64,000 nucleotides of DNA from Lentimonas sp002292345 (GTDB lineage: Bacteria > Verrucomicrobiota > Verrucomicrobiia > Opitutales > Coraliomargaritaceae), in contig CAXLMP010000103.1 of assembly GCA_964187655.1 (NCBI GenBank), positions 1-64,000 on the forward strand, written 5' to 3'. The notes beneath the pieces were generated by a model that was given only the letters and a program-made list of their open reading frames with translations, did not search any database and had not been told where the DNA came from. The number at the start of each line of letters is the position of its first letter. Position 1 is the first letter of the stretch. Shown here piece by piece: positions 54,023-62,141 of this stretch. Both the position numbers and the translations under genes were made by a program.

Positions 54023-54867
54023 GCGTTGCCGGTCGATTGCTTGCGCCGCGCGACGTGAATGATGACTGCGCCGGCAATAATCATGAAGATCGAGTAGAAT
54101 TGCCCGCGGCTGAGCCCCATAATTAGTGCAGCGTCCGGCTCGCGGAAGAGTTCGCCGAAGATGCGGACGATGCCGTAGCCGATCAGGAATTCGCCGCCGA
54201 GTTGCCCAGCAGGTGTGCTGGTGCGCCAGAAGCGCCATTGCGCATAGGCGAAAAGTAAAGCACCCTCCAGAACTGCGGCATAGAGCTGCGATGGGTGCCG
54301 CGGTTCCGAGGCGAAAATTTGCAGCGCTGCGTTATAAACCATGGGACTGTCGGGAAAGACCACTGCCCAGCGCATCTCAGTCACGCGCCCCCAAAGTTCG
54401 CCATTAATAAAGTTGGCAATTCGGCCGAAGCATAGGCCTAGCGGTGCAAGGGTGACGACGACATCACCGAGCTTGAAAAAGCTATAGTCATATTTTCTCG
54501 CGAACCAAGCTAATGCAAGCAGTACGCCGACAAAGCCGCCGTGGCTGGCCATGCCGCCTTGATTTACCTTTAGTACTAACAATGGATTCTGCAAAAATGC
54601 TTCCAAATCGTACAATAGCATGTAGCCAAGGCGACCGCCGACGATCACGCCGAGAATCACTGCGGTCATTAATGTGGCTCGGGCGTCTGCATTAATGGTG
54701 AACTTGCCGCGGGCGTCATACGCGCGCAGCAGCCCCCACGCGGCTAGAAAGCCCAGTAGGTAAGCGAGCCCGTAATAGCGGATGCCATCGAGCCCGAGTT
54801 GATTTTCGGGGAAACGTATTAGGAAGGGGCTGAGGTCGTGCACCCAGTAGCTGCTAGTGGTGGCCAT
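54019..54867 (-). CDS. lgt: Prolipoprotein diacylglyceryl transferase
   Basis: A 282-residue membrane enzyme that puts the diacylglyceryl group on lipoprotein cysteines. About seven helices; GLAYLLGFLAAWGLLRA, GGRLGYMLLYDL, GMASHGGFVGVLLALAW and the diagnostic GLCFGRIANFINGELWGRVTEM (Lgt signature, with arginine and asparagine for phosphatidylglycerol), then HPSQLYAAVLEG. It serves the lipoproteins of this window. Length is typical. Confidence 0.95.
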   Translation of the reverse strand: MATTSSYWVHDLSPFLIRFPENQLGLDGIRYYGLAYLLGFLAAWGLLRAYDARGKFTINADARATLMTAVILGVIVGGRLGYMLLYDLEAFLQNPLLVLKVNQGGMASHGGFVGVLLALAWFARKYDYSFFKLGDVVVTLAPLGLCFGRIANFINGELWGRVTEMRWAVVFPDSPMVYNAALQIFASEPRHPSQLYAAVLEGALLFAYAQWRFWRTSTPAGQLGGEFLIGYGIVRIFGELFREPDAALIMGLSRGQFYSIFMIIAGAVIIHVARRKQSTGNA

Positions 54868-54978
54868 AGTTAAATTGATATAGATGCTCCGCCGCTAAGA
54901 GCAAGCACCACGATTTTCTCTATCTCATTATTTTCTGGCTTTGACTTTTCCCCGTGTGCTGGAATCTTCAAATAACTT

Positions 54979-55587
54979 ATGATCAAGCAATTCCGCGCGG
55001 CTCTCGCGATTCTTTTAGGAGCCCTTCTAGTTAATGCACCCTTATCCGCGCAGTCTGATAACTTGCGCGTCTCTGTTGCCAACTTGAGTCAGGATGTGAA
55101 TCTACTCGCGCAGCAGCTTAAATCACTCCGCCTTGAAATGGAAGATATGCGCCGAGAGAACGCCAAACTCCGGTCGCAAGTAACAGCGGCTGCTTCGAAT
55201 CGGAATACGCAGTCGCAGATTTCCAACCTTTCAGTCGCGATTGAATCGCTCCGCCGAGAATATCGCCAAGCCGATGAGTTGCAGAAGAAACAGATTATCA
55301 ACGAAGTATCTCGCCAGATCAATGCACTGGGTAAAGAGACTCAATCAGCGATCAATTCAGTGGCAAAAGCGGTACACAGTACGCCCAAGGTCGCAGCACC
55401 AGTTCATTTTTCAGAAGACTATCCACAAACAGGAAAGCCTTACGTTGTGCGCAGCGGCGATACGCTTAGCGCGATCGCTCGTCAGCATGGCTCGACTGTG
55501 AAGCATATCCAGAATGCCAACAAAATTGTGAATCCAGCAAAGGATTTACGTGTTGGCGAAACGATTTTTATCCCCATCGATCAATAA
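54979..55587 (+). CDS. LysM-domain periplasmic protein with coiled coil
   Basis: A 202-residue exported protein. Signal peptide about 1-24, with cleavage near LSAQS. Residues about 30-135 form a charged heptad coiled coil (LAQQLKSLRLEMEDMRRENAK). A single LysM peptidoglycan-binding domain is at about 153-199: YVVRSGDTLSAIARQHGSTV followed by NKIVNPAKDLRVGETIFIP. It is placed 2 bases before parB, so they may be one transcript, and it probably binds the cell wall. The role is unknown. Confidence 0.82.
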   Translation: MIKQFRAALAILLGALLVNAPLSAQSDNLRVSVANLSQDVNLLAQQLKSLRLEMEDMRRENAKLRSQVTAAASNRNTQSQISNLSVAIESLRREYRQADELQKKQIINEVSRQINALGKETQSAINSVAKAVHSTPKVAAPVHFSEDYPQTGKPYVVRSGDTLSAIARQHGSTVKHIQNANKIVNPAKDLRVGETIFIPIDQ

Positions 55588-55589
55588 TT

Positions 55590-56552
55590 ATGGCAAGTTC
55601 TAAAAGCAGACTCGGCCGCGGCCTCGGCGGCCTTATTTCAGGCACCACGGGTACCAGTGCAAAGCAGGCGGCACCAAAAAAAGTCGCTGCATCAGTCAGC
55701 AAAGCTACTGGCAAGCGGGCGACACCTTTAGTGGCAGCAACAGCTGCGGTGGACTCGCTCGGATATCGCGAGATCCAGATTAAAAATTTAGTGGCTAATC
55801 CTTACCAGCCCCGCCGCGAGATTGACCCGAAGCATGTTGAAGAGCTCGCCAAGAGTATTCAATCCGAAGGTCTGCTCCAGCCGATCGTGGTACGCATGCA
55901 GGGTAAACGGTTTGAGCTGATTGCTGGCGAGCGGCGTTTGCGCGCGTTTGAGTATTTAAAGAAAAAAACTGTGCCTGCGCGCGTGATTGAAGCCAGTGAT
56001 GCGTCATCGGCGACTCTGGCATTGATTGAGAATTTACAACGCGAAAACCTCAATCCGATTGATGAGGCCTTGGGCTATGCGAGTCTTGTGCGTGATTTCG
56101 ATTTGACCCAAGAAGCGGTGGCCGAGCGTGTCGGCAAAGGGCGTGCGTCGATTGCCAATGCGCTACGTTTGCTTTCGCTGGGCAACGAGATTCAGGGCTT
56201 TTTGAGTCGTCGTCTTATTTCGACTGGGCATGCCAAAGTGCTACTGGGTTTACAAAATGAGGAGCACCGTAAGTTACTCGCGCGGCGAATTATTGAAACA
56301 GGTATGAGCGTTCGCGAGGCAGAGCAGCAAGTGCGTCGTTTAAAGGAGAGCACTGGTAGTTCTAAAAAAGCGAAGGTCAAATCGGCTGAGGCCGAGGCGA
56401 CCGTCATTCGTGACTTAGAGAAACGTATCGGCGAGCACTTTAATACCCGTTGTATGCTCAAGCACGGGGCGAAAAAAGGTAAGTTGACGATCGAATATTT
56501 TGGCAACGAAGACCTTGACCGCATTCTCGAGAAGCTGGGTATTAACAGCTAA
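55590..56552 (+). CDS. parB: ParB/Spo0J-family chromosome partitioning protein
   Basis: A 320-residue ParB. The start SKSRLGRGLGGLISG is the typical ParA-contacting motif. The CTPase domain has IVANPYQPRREIDPKHVEELAKSI and LIAGERRLRAFEYL (the GERR box). The helix-turn-helix has LTQEAVAERVGKGRASIANALRLLSL. The dimerisation domain follows after a linker with GSSKKAKVKSAEAEA. It binds parS sites to load condensin near the origin. parA is not next to it, which is unusual as parAB are mostly adjacent. Confidence 0.93.
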   Translation: MASSKSRLGRGLGGLISGTTGTSAKQAAPKKVAASVSKATGKRATPLVAATAAVDSLGYREIQIKNLVANPYQPRREIDPKHVEELAKSIQSEGLLQPIVVRMQGKRFELIAGERRLRAFEYLKKKTVPARVIEASDASSATLALIENLQRENLNPIDEALGYASLVRDFDLTQEAVAERVGKGRASIANALRLLSLGNEIQGFLSRRLISTGHAKVLLGLQNEEHRKLLARRIIETGMSVREAEQQVRRLKESTGSSKKAKVKSAEAEATVIRDLEKRIGEHFNTRCMLKHGAKKGKLTIEYFGNEDLDRILEKLGINS

Positions 56553-56710
56553 TCATGCACAACTCTGATGCAGCCTGTGTCGGCCTCTGCTGGTTCGAGC
56601 ATCTTAAACAGGGCACGCTCAGGCAGATTCGTCTCTCGATTACGGCGGTGACTCGAAGCCAAACTATAGCGAGATCTATGTGGCGAGCATGTCGAAGTGC
56701 CCGACTGAGC

Positions 56711-57814
56711 TTAGCCACCCTTTTGTTTTTTGGGGAGTTGGATGGTCAGGGTCGTGCCTGAGGCACTTGTTGCGAATATAATATTACCGTGGTGAGCGTC
56801 TACAATGGAGCGAACGATTGCGGTGCCTAGGCCGGTGCCGTCGCTCTTATCGAAGGTGACGAAGGGTTCAAAGAAGCGACTTTGAATTTCGTTGGGGATG
56901 CCTGGACCGTTGTCTGAAATCGAGAGGTAGATGGTATCTCCCTTGTCGATTGCAGTGATGACGATGGTTCCTGGCTTTTCGGTTTGGTGAATCGCATCGA
57001 TCGCATTGCCGACGAGATTTTGTAACACGCGTATTAGTTTACTGGCGTCACCTGATAGAGAGACGTTGTTGGGGTTGGTCTCAATGGTGACACTTTCATC
57101 TTGAAAGAACGGTGCATTCAGTTCGCGGAAATGCTCAAATAGCTTTTCCATCGAAACATACGCGATTTCGATTTCACTATCGCCTCGGGCAAAAGCTGCG
57201 AGGTCATTGGCCATGTCCATCATGCGGCGGACTTGTGCTTCAATATTAGTACAAATTTTTGCTGTCGCGGGATCGTTTTTGCCGTGGCGCTGTTGGACGA
57301 TGTGTGAGCCGAGGCTGATAATGGAAAAGGGGTTTTTGAAATCGTGCAGGATTGACGAAATCATAGTACCGACCAGTGAGAGCTTCTCTTTGCGTGTCAC
57401 CTCCTCCATGTAGCGGGAGGTGGTACTTTTGAGGTGCTTAATTACGCTATCGAGGATTTTTTTCTGCGGTGCGGCATCCTCGATGATCTTGTTGACGGTG
57501 CTTTCTGGAATGCGACCAACGACACACTCGGACTCAGCGCTGGCATTAAGTGCGCGGTGCTCACTGGTAAATAGGCCGACTTCCCCAAAGAAGCTGCCTT
57601 CGCCGGATGCGCTCACCGGTTGATTCAGGCCGTCAGGCCTCACTTTGGTGAACGTAACGAGGCCTTCTAGGATGACATACAGCGCATCGGCTTGGCTACC
57701 TTCTAGGAAGATGGTGTCGCCTGGCTGCAGTTTCAGGAGCTCAATTTCGCCGAGAATGGCATCGCGCCGTTGCTCCGAGATACTTTGAATAAAGGGGTGT
57801 TTTTCTAGTTTCAT
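56711..57814 (-). CDS. Histidine kinase with N-terminal cyclic-nucleotide-binding domain
   Basis: A 367-residue soluble kinase. The cNMP-binding domain (about 8-120) has LKLQPGDTIFLEGSQADALYVILEGLV and GEGSFFGEVGLFTSEHRALNASAES; the phosphate cassette shows no clear RTA arginine (HRALNA), so ligand choice is uncertain. The HisKA-like helix has LVGTMISSILHDFKNPFSII, followed by a full ATPase domain: LQNLVGNAIDAI, SDNGPGIPNE, GTGLGTAIVRSIV. It starts inside the stop codon of a 45-residue membrane protein gene (ATGA). No response regulator is adjacent. Confidence 0.85.
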   Translation of the reverse strand: MKLEKHPFIQSISEQRRDAILGEIELLKLQPGDTIFLEGSQADALYVILEGLVTFTKVRPDGLNQPVSASGEGSFFGEVGLFTSEHRALNASAESECVVGRIPESTVNKIIEDAAPQKKILDSVIKHLKSTTSRYMEEVTRKEKLSLVGTMISSILHDFKNPFSIISLGSHIVQQRHGKNDPATAKICTNIEAQVRRMMDMANDLAAFARGDSEIEIAYVSMEKLFEHFRELNAPFFQDESVTIETNPNNVSLSGDASKLIRVLQNLVGNAIDAIHQTEKPGTIVITAIDKGDTIYLSISDNGPGIPNEIQSRFFEPFVTFDKSDGTGLGTAIVRSIVDAHHGNIIFATSASGTTLTIQLPKKQKGG

Positions 57815-57948
57815 GGAGCAGTCTCGGTGGTCGATTGAGCCGATTCGACCTGCTGAGAGCGTAGATTGAAAATCAAGATAGTTGAGGCGATTGCCAAAAA
57901 CAGTAGCACAATGCCGCCTAAAATGGCAGATGAAGTGAGGGCTTTCAT
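57811..57948 (-). CDS. Small single-pass membrane protein coupled to the cNMP-kinase
   Basis: A 45-residue open frame, ATG to TGA, that overlaps the kinase start in an ATGA. It begins MKALTSSAILGGIVLLFLAI, continues through a hydrophobic helix to about residue 27, then NLRSQQVESAQSTTETAP. The helix lies at residues 7-27; the rest is a polar tail, possibly periplasmic. Overlap with the kinase and no better use for the stretch support real coding. It could anchor or regulate the kinase. There is no clear Shine-Dalgarno sequence. Function is unknown. Confidence 0.6.
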   Translation of the reverse strand: MKALTSSAILGGIVLLFLAIASTILIFNLRSQQVESAQSTTETAP

Positions 57949-58009
57949 TTACTTGGAGATAAAGGGTAGGATCTAGTGAATGTTATTCAAGACTGATCTC
58001 TGTACTTTA

Positions 58010-59218
58010 TTATGAGAGACGGTTGCGGTAATCTTCATAGCCGAACCTGCGCACGGTTTGGAGGCCAGATGATTCGCTGTATAAGCAGATAGCGGGTAAG
58101 GGCACGCCGTTAAAGGTCGAATTCTTAACCATGGTGTAGTGGGACATGTCGAGGAAAATGATGCGCTGGCCAATTTGTAGCGGTTCGGAAAAGGAGTAGT
58201 CGCCGATCACGTCGCCCGCCAAGCAGGACATGCCGCCGAGGCGGTATGTGTGTGACTGGATGCCCGCTTGGTCGGCATCGAGTATATTAGGGCGGTAGGG
58301 CATTTCCAGCACGTCCGGCATGTGGCAAGTGGCCGAGGTATCGAGGATAGCGATCTGCTGGTCGCCAGCTTCAATGAGGTCAAGTACGGTGGTGACGAGC
58401 ACGCCGGTGTGGAGCGCCACAGCTTCGCCTGGTTCTAGGTAGACGTCCACGTCGTAGCGCTCACGGAAGTGTTGAACTGTGCGGCACAGGCGATCGATGT
58501 CATAACCGGGCCGAGTTATATGGTGACCACCGCCGAAATTGAGCCATTTGAGTCCAGGGATGAGGTCCCCGAATTTTGCTTCAAATGCGTTGGCAGTATG
58601 TTCGAGCGCATCGGCGTCTTGCTCACAGAGTGCGTGGAAGTGTAGCCCGTCGATGTGTTTGAGTGGGTTGTCGGCGAGTTTTGAGAGCGCGCGATCGAGT
58701 GCGGTGCGTGTGGTGCCGAGTCGGGATGCTGCCGAGCAGGGGTCGTAGAGCTCCGTCTCGACTGCGGAATATTCGGGGTTAATACGCAGGCCTAGTTCTG
58801 GGCGGTTTTCTTTGGGGAGTTGAGCAATGCCTCTGGCGAGTTGTTGGGCAGAGTTGAATACGAGGCTGTGTGCAAATCGACTGAGTTGTTGCAATTCTGC
58901 ATCCTTGTAGCCAGTGGAATAGACGTGCACTTCTTTGCCGAATAGCTCGTGGGCAAGTAGTGCCTCATGGAGGCCGCTGGATGTCGTGCCGCTGAGGTAG
59001 CGATTGATGACTGGGAAGGTGCTGTGGCACGCGAAGCCTTTGAGTGCGAGTAGAACCTTGGCTCCGGAACGCTTAGCTACAGACTGTAGCAGCTGACAGT
59101 TTGCTTCAAGCTGGTCCAAGTGGACAATATAGCTAGGCGAGGGGGCCTGAGCGAATGGAATTGAGCGCAGCGCTTCGCGACGTTCGTTAGTCAATGGAGG
59201 TGTCGGATCTTGTGACAT
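58010..59218 (-). CDS. nspC: Carboxynorspermidine decarboxylase
   Basis: A 402-residue PLP enzyme of the alanine racemase-like fold-III group, decarboxylating carboxyspermidine or carboxynorspermidine. PLP lysine is K60 in VLLALKGFACHSTF; LRINPEYSAVETELYDPC and LNFGGGHHITRPGYDIDRL give the phosphate and substrate-binding elements, and DLIEAGDQQIAILDTSATCHMPDVLE and GGMSCLAGDVIGDYSF match NspC. The partner carboxynorspermidine dehydrogenase is not in the window. Polyamine synthesis by this route is common in marine bacteria. Confidence 0.92.
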   Translation of the reverse strand: MSQDPTPPLTNERREALRSIPFAQAPSPSYIVHLDQLEANCQLLQSVAKRSGAKVLLALKGFACHSTFPVINRYLSGTTSSGLHEALLAHELFGKEVHVYSTGYKDAELQQLSRFAHSLVFNSAQQLARGIAQLPKENRPELGLRINPEYSAVETELYDPCSAASRLGTTRTALDRALSKLADNPLKHIDGLHFHALCEQDADALEHTANAFEAKFGDLIPGLKWLNFGGGHHITRPGYDIDRLCRTVQHFRERYDVDVYLEPGEAVALHTGVLVTTVLDLIEAGDQQIAILDTSATCHMPDVLEMPYRPNILDADQAGIQSHTYRLGGMSCLAGDVIGDYSFSEPLQIGQRIIFLDMSHYTMVKNSTFNGVPLPAICLYSESSGLQTVRRFGYEDYRNRLS

Positions 59219-59428
59219 GCGTAGTTTAAAATTGTAAAAATGCCGATTTTGGCTTTTTTGCGAGTAGTTTCTTGTGCCCCTGGCTGTAACGGACTGGGGA
59301 TATTTTTAGCTGTTCAAAAAATGCCGAAACTTTAGGTTGCTTTTCCGAACTCCTATTTTATTGTGCGCGGCTTTTCTAATATTAAAAGCCTCCATGCTGG
59401 GGGCGCATTTCATCTCATTTTACAGACA

Positions 59429-60106
59429 ATGAAACAGTTCAAACTCAACATTATCAACCGTGAAAAAACGGGTCGTGGCGTCGCACGCCGCCTCCGTGCT
59501 AAAGGTCATATTCCTGCCTGCGTATACAGTAAAGGCAACTCACGCTCAATTTCGCTATCTGCAGTGGAGTTTCGTGATCTTAAACGCTCGATCGGCGGCG
59601 GCGCTGTTCTGATCGAGTTGGTTGATGATAAGGGCGAGACTGCTCTGACCAGCATTCAAGAGATCCAGCGTAATGCGGTGAAGAATTGTATTAATCACAT
59701 CGACTTTCTTGAAGTGGCTCGAGGTGAGAGTTTTGTGGCTCACGTGCCGGTTCACCTCATCGGCGAAGCAGATGCGCTTGGCGTGAAAGAGGGTGGTATG
59801 ATTGATCACAAAACGCACGAAGTCGAAATTCGCTGCCGTCCATCTAAGCTTCCTGACCATATTGAAGTCGACGTGAAGGATCTCATCGTTGGCGCGGCAA
59901 TTCACATCAGCGACCTTCCTGTGCACGATGGTGTTGAATACCTCGGTACGCCGATCCAAGTGATCGTCTCTTGCCAGCCTCCAACAGTTGCTGTTGAAGA
60001 AGTCATTGAAGAGACTGATGAAGAGACTGTTGAAGTGGCTGCTGACGAAGTGCCTGCTTCCAAGGTCAAGGACGACGTCGCTGCTGAAGGCGATGCCGCC
60101 GAATAA
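59429..60106 (+). CDS. rplY: 50S ribosomal protein bL25 (long, Ctc form)
   Basis: A 225-residue bL25 with the 5S rRNA-binding domain at about 1-95 (LNIINREKTGRGVARRLRAKGHIPACVYSKG, NAVKNCINHIDFLEV) and the Ctc C-terminal domain (about 95-190: AHVPVHLIGEADALGVKEGGMIDHKTHEVEIRC). A very acidic tail rich in E, V and T follows (VEEVIEETDEETVEVAADE). It binds 5S rRNA. The ATG start at MKQFKLNI is chosen; a GTG-led frame is 22 codons longer. It heads a rplY-pth-rpsF-ssb-rplI-dnaB group. Confidence 0.93.
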   Translation: MKQFKLNIINREKTGRGVARRLRAKGHIPACVYSKGNSRSISLSAVEFRDLKRSIGGGAVLIELVDDKGETALTSIQEIQRNAVKNCINHIDFLEVARGESFVAHVPVHLIGEADALGVKEGGMIDHKTHEVEIRCRPSKLPDHIEVDVKDLIVGAAIHISDLPVHDGVEYLGTPIQVIVSCQPPTVAVEEVIEETDEETVEVAADEVPASKVKDDVAAEGDAAE

Positions 60107-60153
60107 TCTTTTTCGAGAGAAACTTTTTCGATTCTCTCTTCGTTCTTTCTAAA

Positions 60154-60735
60154 ATGTCCATAGCGGTCATTGCCGGCCTCGGAAATCCGGGCTCTAAATA
60201 CCGCAACACTCGGCATAATGTCGGTTTTGCTCTGGTTGAGAAACTAGCGGCGAAGCTGCATGCCGAGTGGAAGACGGAAGCCCGTTTCGAAGCGGAAATC
60301 GCGACTGTGTCCTACCAAGAGCGTAAGCTCTTACTGGTGAAGCCTCAATGCTTCATGAATGCCAGCGGACGGTCACTAGGTGCGATTCTACGTTATCGGA
60401 AGCTCCCAACCTCATCGCTGGTCGCCGTTTATGACGACATCACCCTCGAACTCGGCAGGCCTAAGCTCAGTTTGGGTGGTAGCGCAGGTGGTCACAATGG
60501 GATTACCGATTTGCTCGCGCAGATTGGGCCAGGCTTTCTTCGCTATCGCATCGGAATTGGTGCGAAACCACACAAAGAAATGGACCTAGCAGATTACGTC
60601 TTGAGTAAACTAACAAAGGACGAACAAAAACTTTTGGTGGATCAGACCCCGACTTATCTTGAGCATTTTCAGCTCATTATTGACAAGGAGCCTGAGTACG
60701 CCATGAACTTCATTAACCAACGCACGGCACCATAG
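60154..60735 (+). CDS. pth: Peptidyl-tRNA hydrolase
   Basis: A 193-residue enzyme that frees tRNA from stalled peptidyl-tRNA. Catalytic histidine H21 is in GNPGSKYRNTRHNVGF, and the other active-site residues lie in PQCFMNASGRSLGA and AVYDDITLELGRPKLSLGGSAGGHNGI. Its place 47 bases after rplY is the classic ctc-pth arrangement. Confidence 0.96.
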   Translation: MSIAVIAGLGNPGSKYRNTRHNVGFALVEKLAAKLHAEWKTEARFEAEIATVSYQERKLLLVKPQCFMNASGRSLGAILRYRKLPTSSLVAVYDDITLELGRPKLSLGGSAGGHNGITDLLAQIGPGFLRYRIGIGAKPHKEMDLADYVLSKLTKDEQKLLVDQTPTYLEHFQLIIDKEPEYAMNFINQRTAP

Positions 60736-60736
60736 C

Positions 60737-61036
60737 ATGAGCGCAACGACTACAAACAACTACAAAACTACTTTCATCCTAGACCTGCGCGAATCAGAAG
60801 ACGATTCCGCTAAGCTTTTGGCTGATTTGACTGAAATTCTCGTTTCACTCGGTGGAACGGTCACTGACAGTGAAGATCTCGGGATGCGCGAATTCGCGCG
60901 TGCTGCTGATCGTCGCTTCACTCAAGGCCACAGCCTCGAAGTCTATTTCGATGGCCCAGGCACTGTGCCTGCACAACTCCAAGAGAAGCTTCGTCTCGAC
61001 AAACGTGTCAATCGGATCTTCGTGCAGTCGGTTTAG
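60737..61036 (+). CDS. rpsF: 30S ribosomal protein bS6
   Basis: A 99-residue bS6. NNYKTTFILDLRESEDDSAKLL opens the ferredoxin-like fold; GTVTDSEDLGMREFARA aligns with the family core; the end has LRLDKRVNRIFVQ. bS6 pairs with bS18 on the 30S platform. It begins one base after the pth stop. It lacks the long tail found in some lineages. rpsR is not found between it and rplI here. Confidence 0.9.
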   Translation: MSATTTNNYKTTFILDLRESEDDSAKLLADLTEILVSLGGTVTDSEDLGMREFARAADRRFTQGHSLEVYFDGPGTVPAQLQEKLRLDKRVNRIFVQSV

Positions 61037-61080
61037 TCTGATCACTCCGTCGCTTCTTCTCACCTTGCAACTGAAACGCC

Positions 61081-61554
61081 ATGGCCTCATTTAATAAAGT
61101 CATCCTAATGGGAAATCTGACCCGCGACCCCGAGTTGCGCGTGACGGCCAATGGCAATTCGATCTGTAAACTAGGTTTGGCGACTTCGCGTGTTTACTCT
61201 ACCAAAGACGGTGAGCGGCGTGAAGAGACTACTTTCGTCGATATCGATGCATTCGGTAAGCAAGCCGAGGTGATTAACAAATATATGCGTAAGGGCCGCC
61301 CGATTATGGTCGAAGGTCGTTTGAAGCTCGATCAGTGGGAATCTGATGGCCAAAAGCGCAGTAAGTTGAGCGTCGTACTCGAAAACTTTCAGTTTCTCGG
61401 CAGTCGCGATGATAATGACGATGGCTCTTCTGGTGGTGGCTACGAAAAGAGCTCGCCTCCGGCGCGTTCGGCTTCAGCAGCATCCGCTCCAGCAACTCCA
61501 GCAGCAAATTTCTCTAATGACAACGACACGCTTGATGAGGACGTGCCGTTTTAA
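61081..61554 (+). CDS. ssb: Single-stranded DNA-binding protein
   Basis: A 157-residue SSB. The OB fold (about 1-108) begins ASFNKVILMGNLTRDPELRV and has AEVINKYMRKGRPIMVEGRLKLDQW. A serine- and alanine-rich linker leads to the acidic tip ending in DEDVPF, the docking site for repair and replication proteins. It sits 44 bases after rpsF. Confidence 0.96.
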   Translation: MASFNKVILMGNLTRDPELRVTANGNSICKLGLATSRVYSTKDGERREETTFVDIDAFGKQAEVINKYMRKGRPIMVEGRLKLDQWESDGQKRSKLSVVLENFQFLGSRDDNDDGSSGGGYEKSSPPARSASAASAPATPAANFSNDNDTLDEDVPF

Positions 61555-61600
61555 ATATCCTTTCTCCTCTCTTTACATTACAGTTTAAATTATACGTATC

Positions 61601-62104
61601 ATGGCTAACTCTGAAGTTCTCCTCCTCCAACCCATCAAAGGCCTCGGCGCCGAGGGTGACACAGTAACAGTGCGTGCAGGTTACGCGCGCAATTTCCTGC
61701 TTCCGCGCAAGCAAGCTTTGCCTATCACTCAGGCGAATAAGAAGCACGTCGAGTCACTGCTCAAAGCGCGCGAAACACGTGAGCAGAAAGAGTTCGAATC
61801 AGCACGCACCCTTGGCGAACAAATCGAGCAGACCAGCATTGCAATCGCAGTGAAGACTGGCGAAGGCGGCAAGATGTTCGGCGCGGTGACAGCTAATGAT
61901 TTGATCGAGCGCCTTAAAGAGGAAGGCATCGAGCTAGTGAAGAAGCAACTCGGCTTAGGTCAGCCAATCAAGGCTCTCGGCTCACACACTGCTGGCATCA
62001 AGCTACATACTGGTGTTGAAGTTGAACTGAAATTTGAAGTGGTTTCTGAAAATCCAATCGAAGAAGCGACTGCTGAAGAAGCTTCTGACGAAAACGAAGA
62101 TTAA
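61601..62104 (+). CDS. rplI: 50S ribosomal protein bL9
   Basis: A 167-residue bL9. The N-terminal 23S rRNA-binding domain holds LLQPIKGLGAEGDTVTVRAGYARNFLLPRKQA; the long connecting helix and the C-terminal domain (GGKMFGAVTANDLIERLKEEGI) follow. A 14-residue acidic tail is extra (EEATAEEASDENED). bL9 helps keep the reading frame. It lies 46 bases after ssb. Confidence 0.95.
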   Translation: MANSEVLLLQPIKGLGAEGDTVTVRAGYARNFLLPRKQALPITQANKKHVESLLKARETREQKEFESARTLGEQIEQTSIAIAVKTGEGGKMFGAVTANDLIERLKEEGIELVKKQLGLGQPIKALGSHTAGIKLHTGVEVELKFEVVSENPIEEATAEEASDENED

Positions 62105-62141
62105 GCCATTCGGTGCGGTTGATTAGCCACTAGTTCGTCCC

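Noticed and set aside
54979..56552. Replication origin near parB
   Set aside because: I see no cluster of DnaA boxes, no dnaA, gidA or parA; parB and dnaB alone do not show an origin.
56555..56761. 68-residue frame right after parB
   Set aside because: No recognisable domain, overlaps the end of the kinase gene on the other strand, and composition is arginine-rich as in chance frames.
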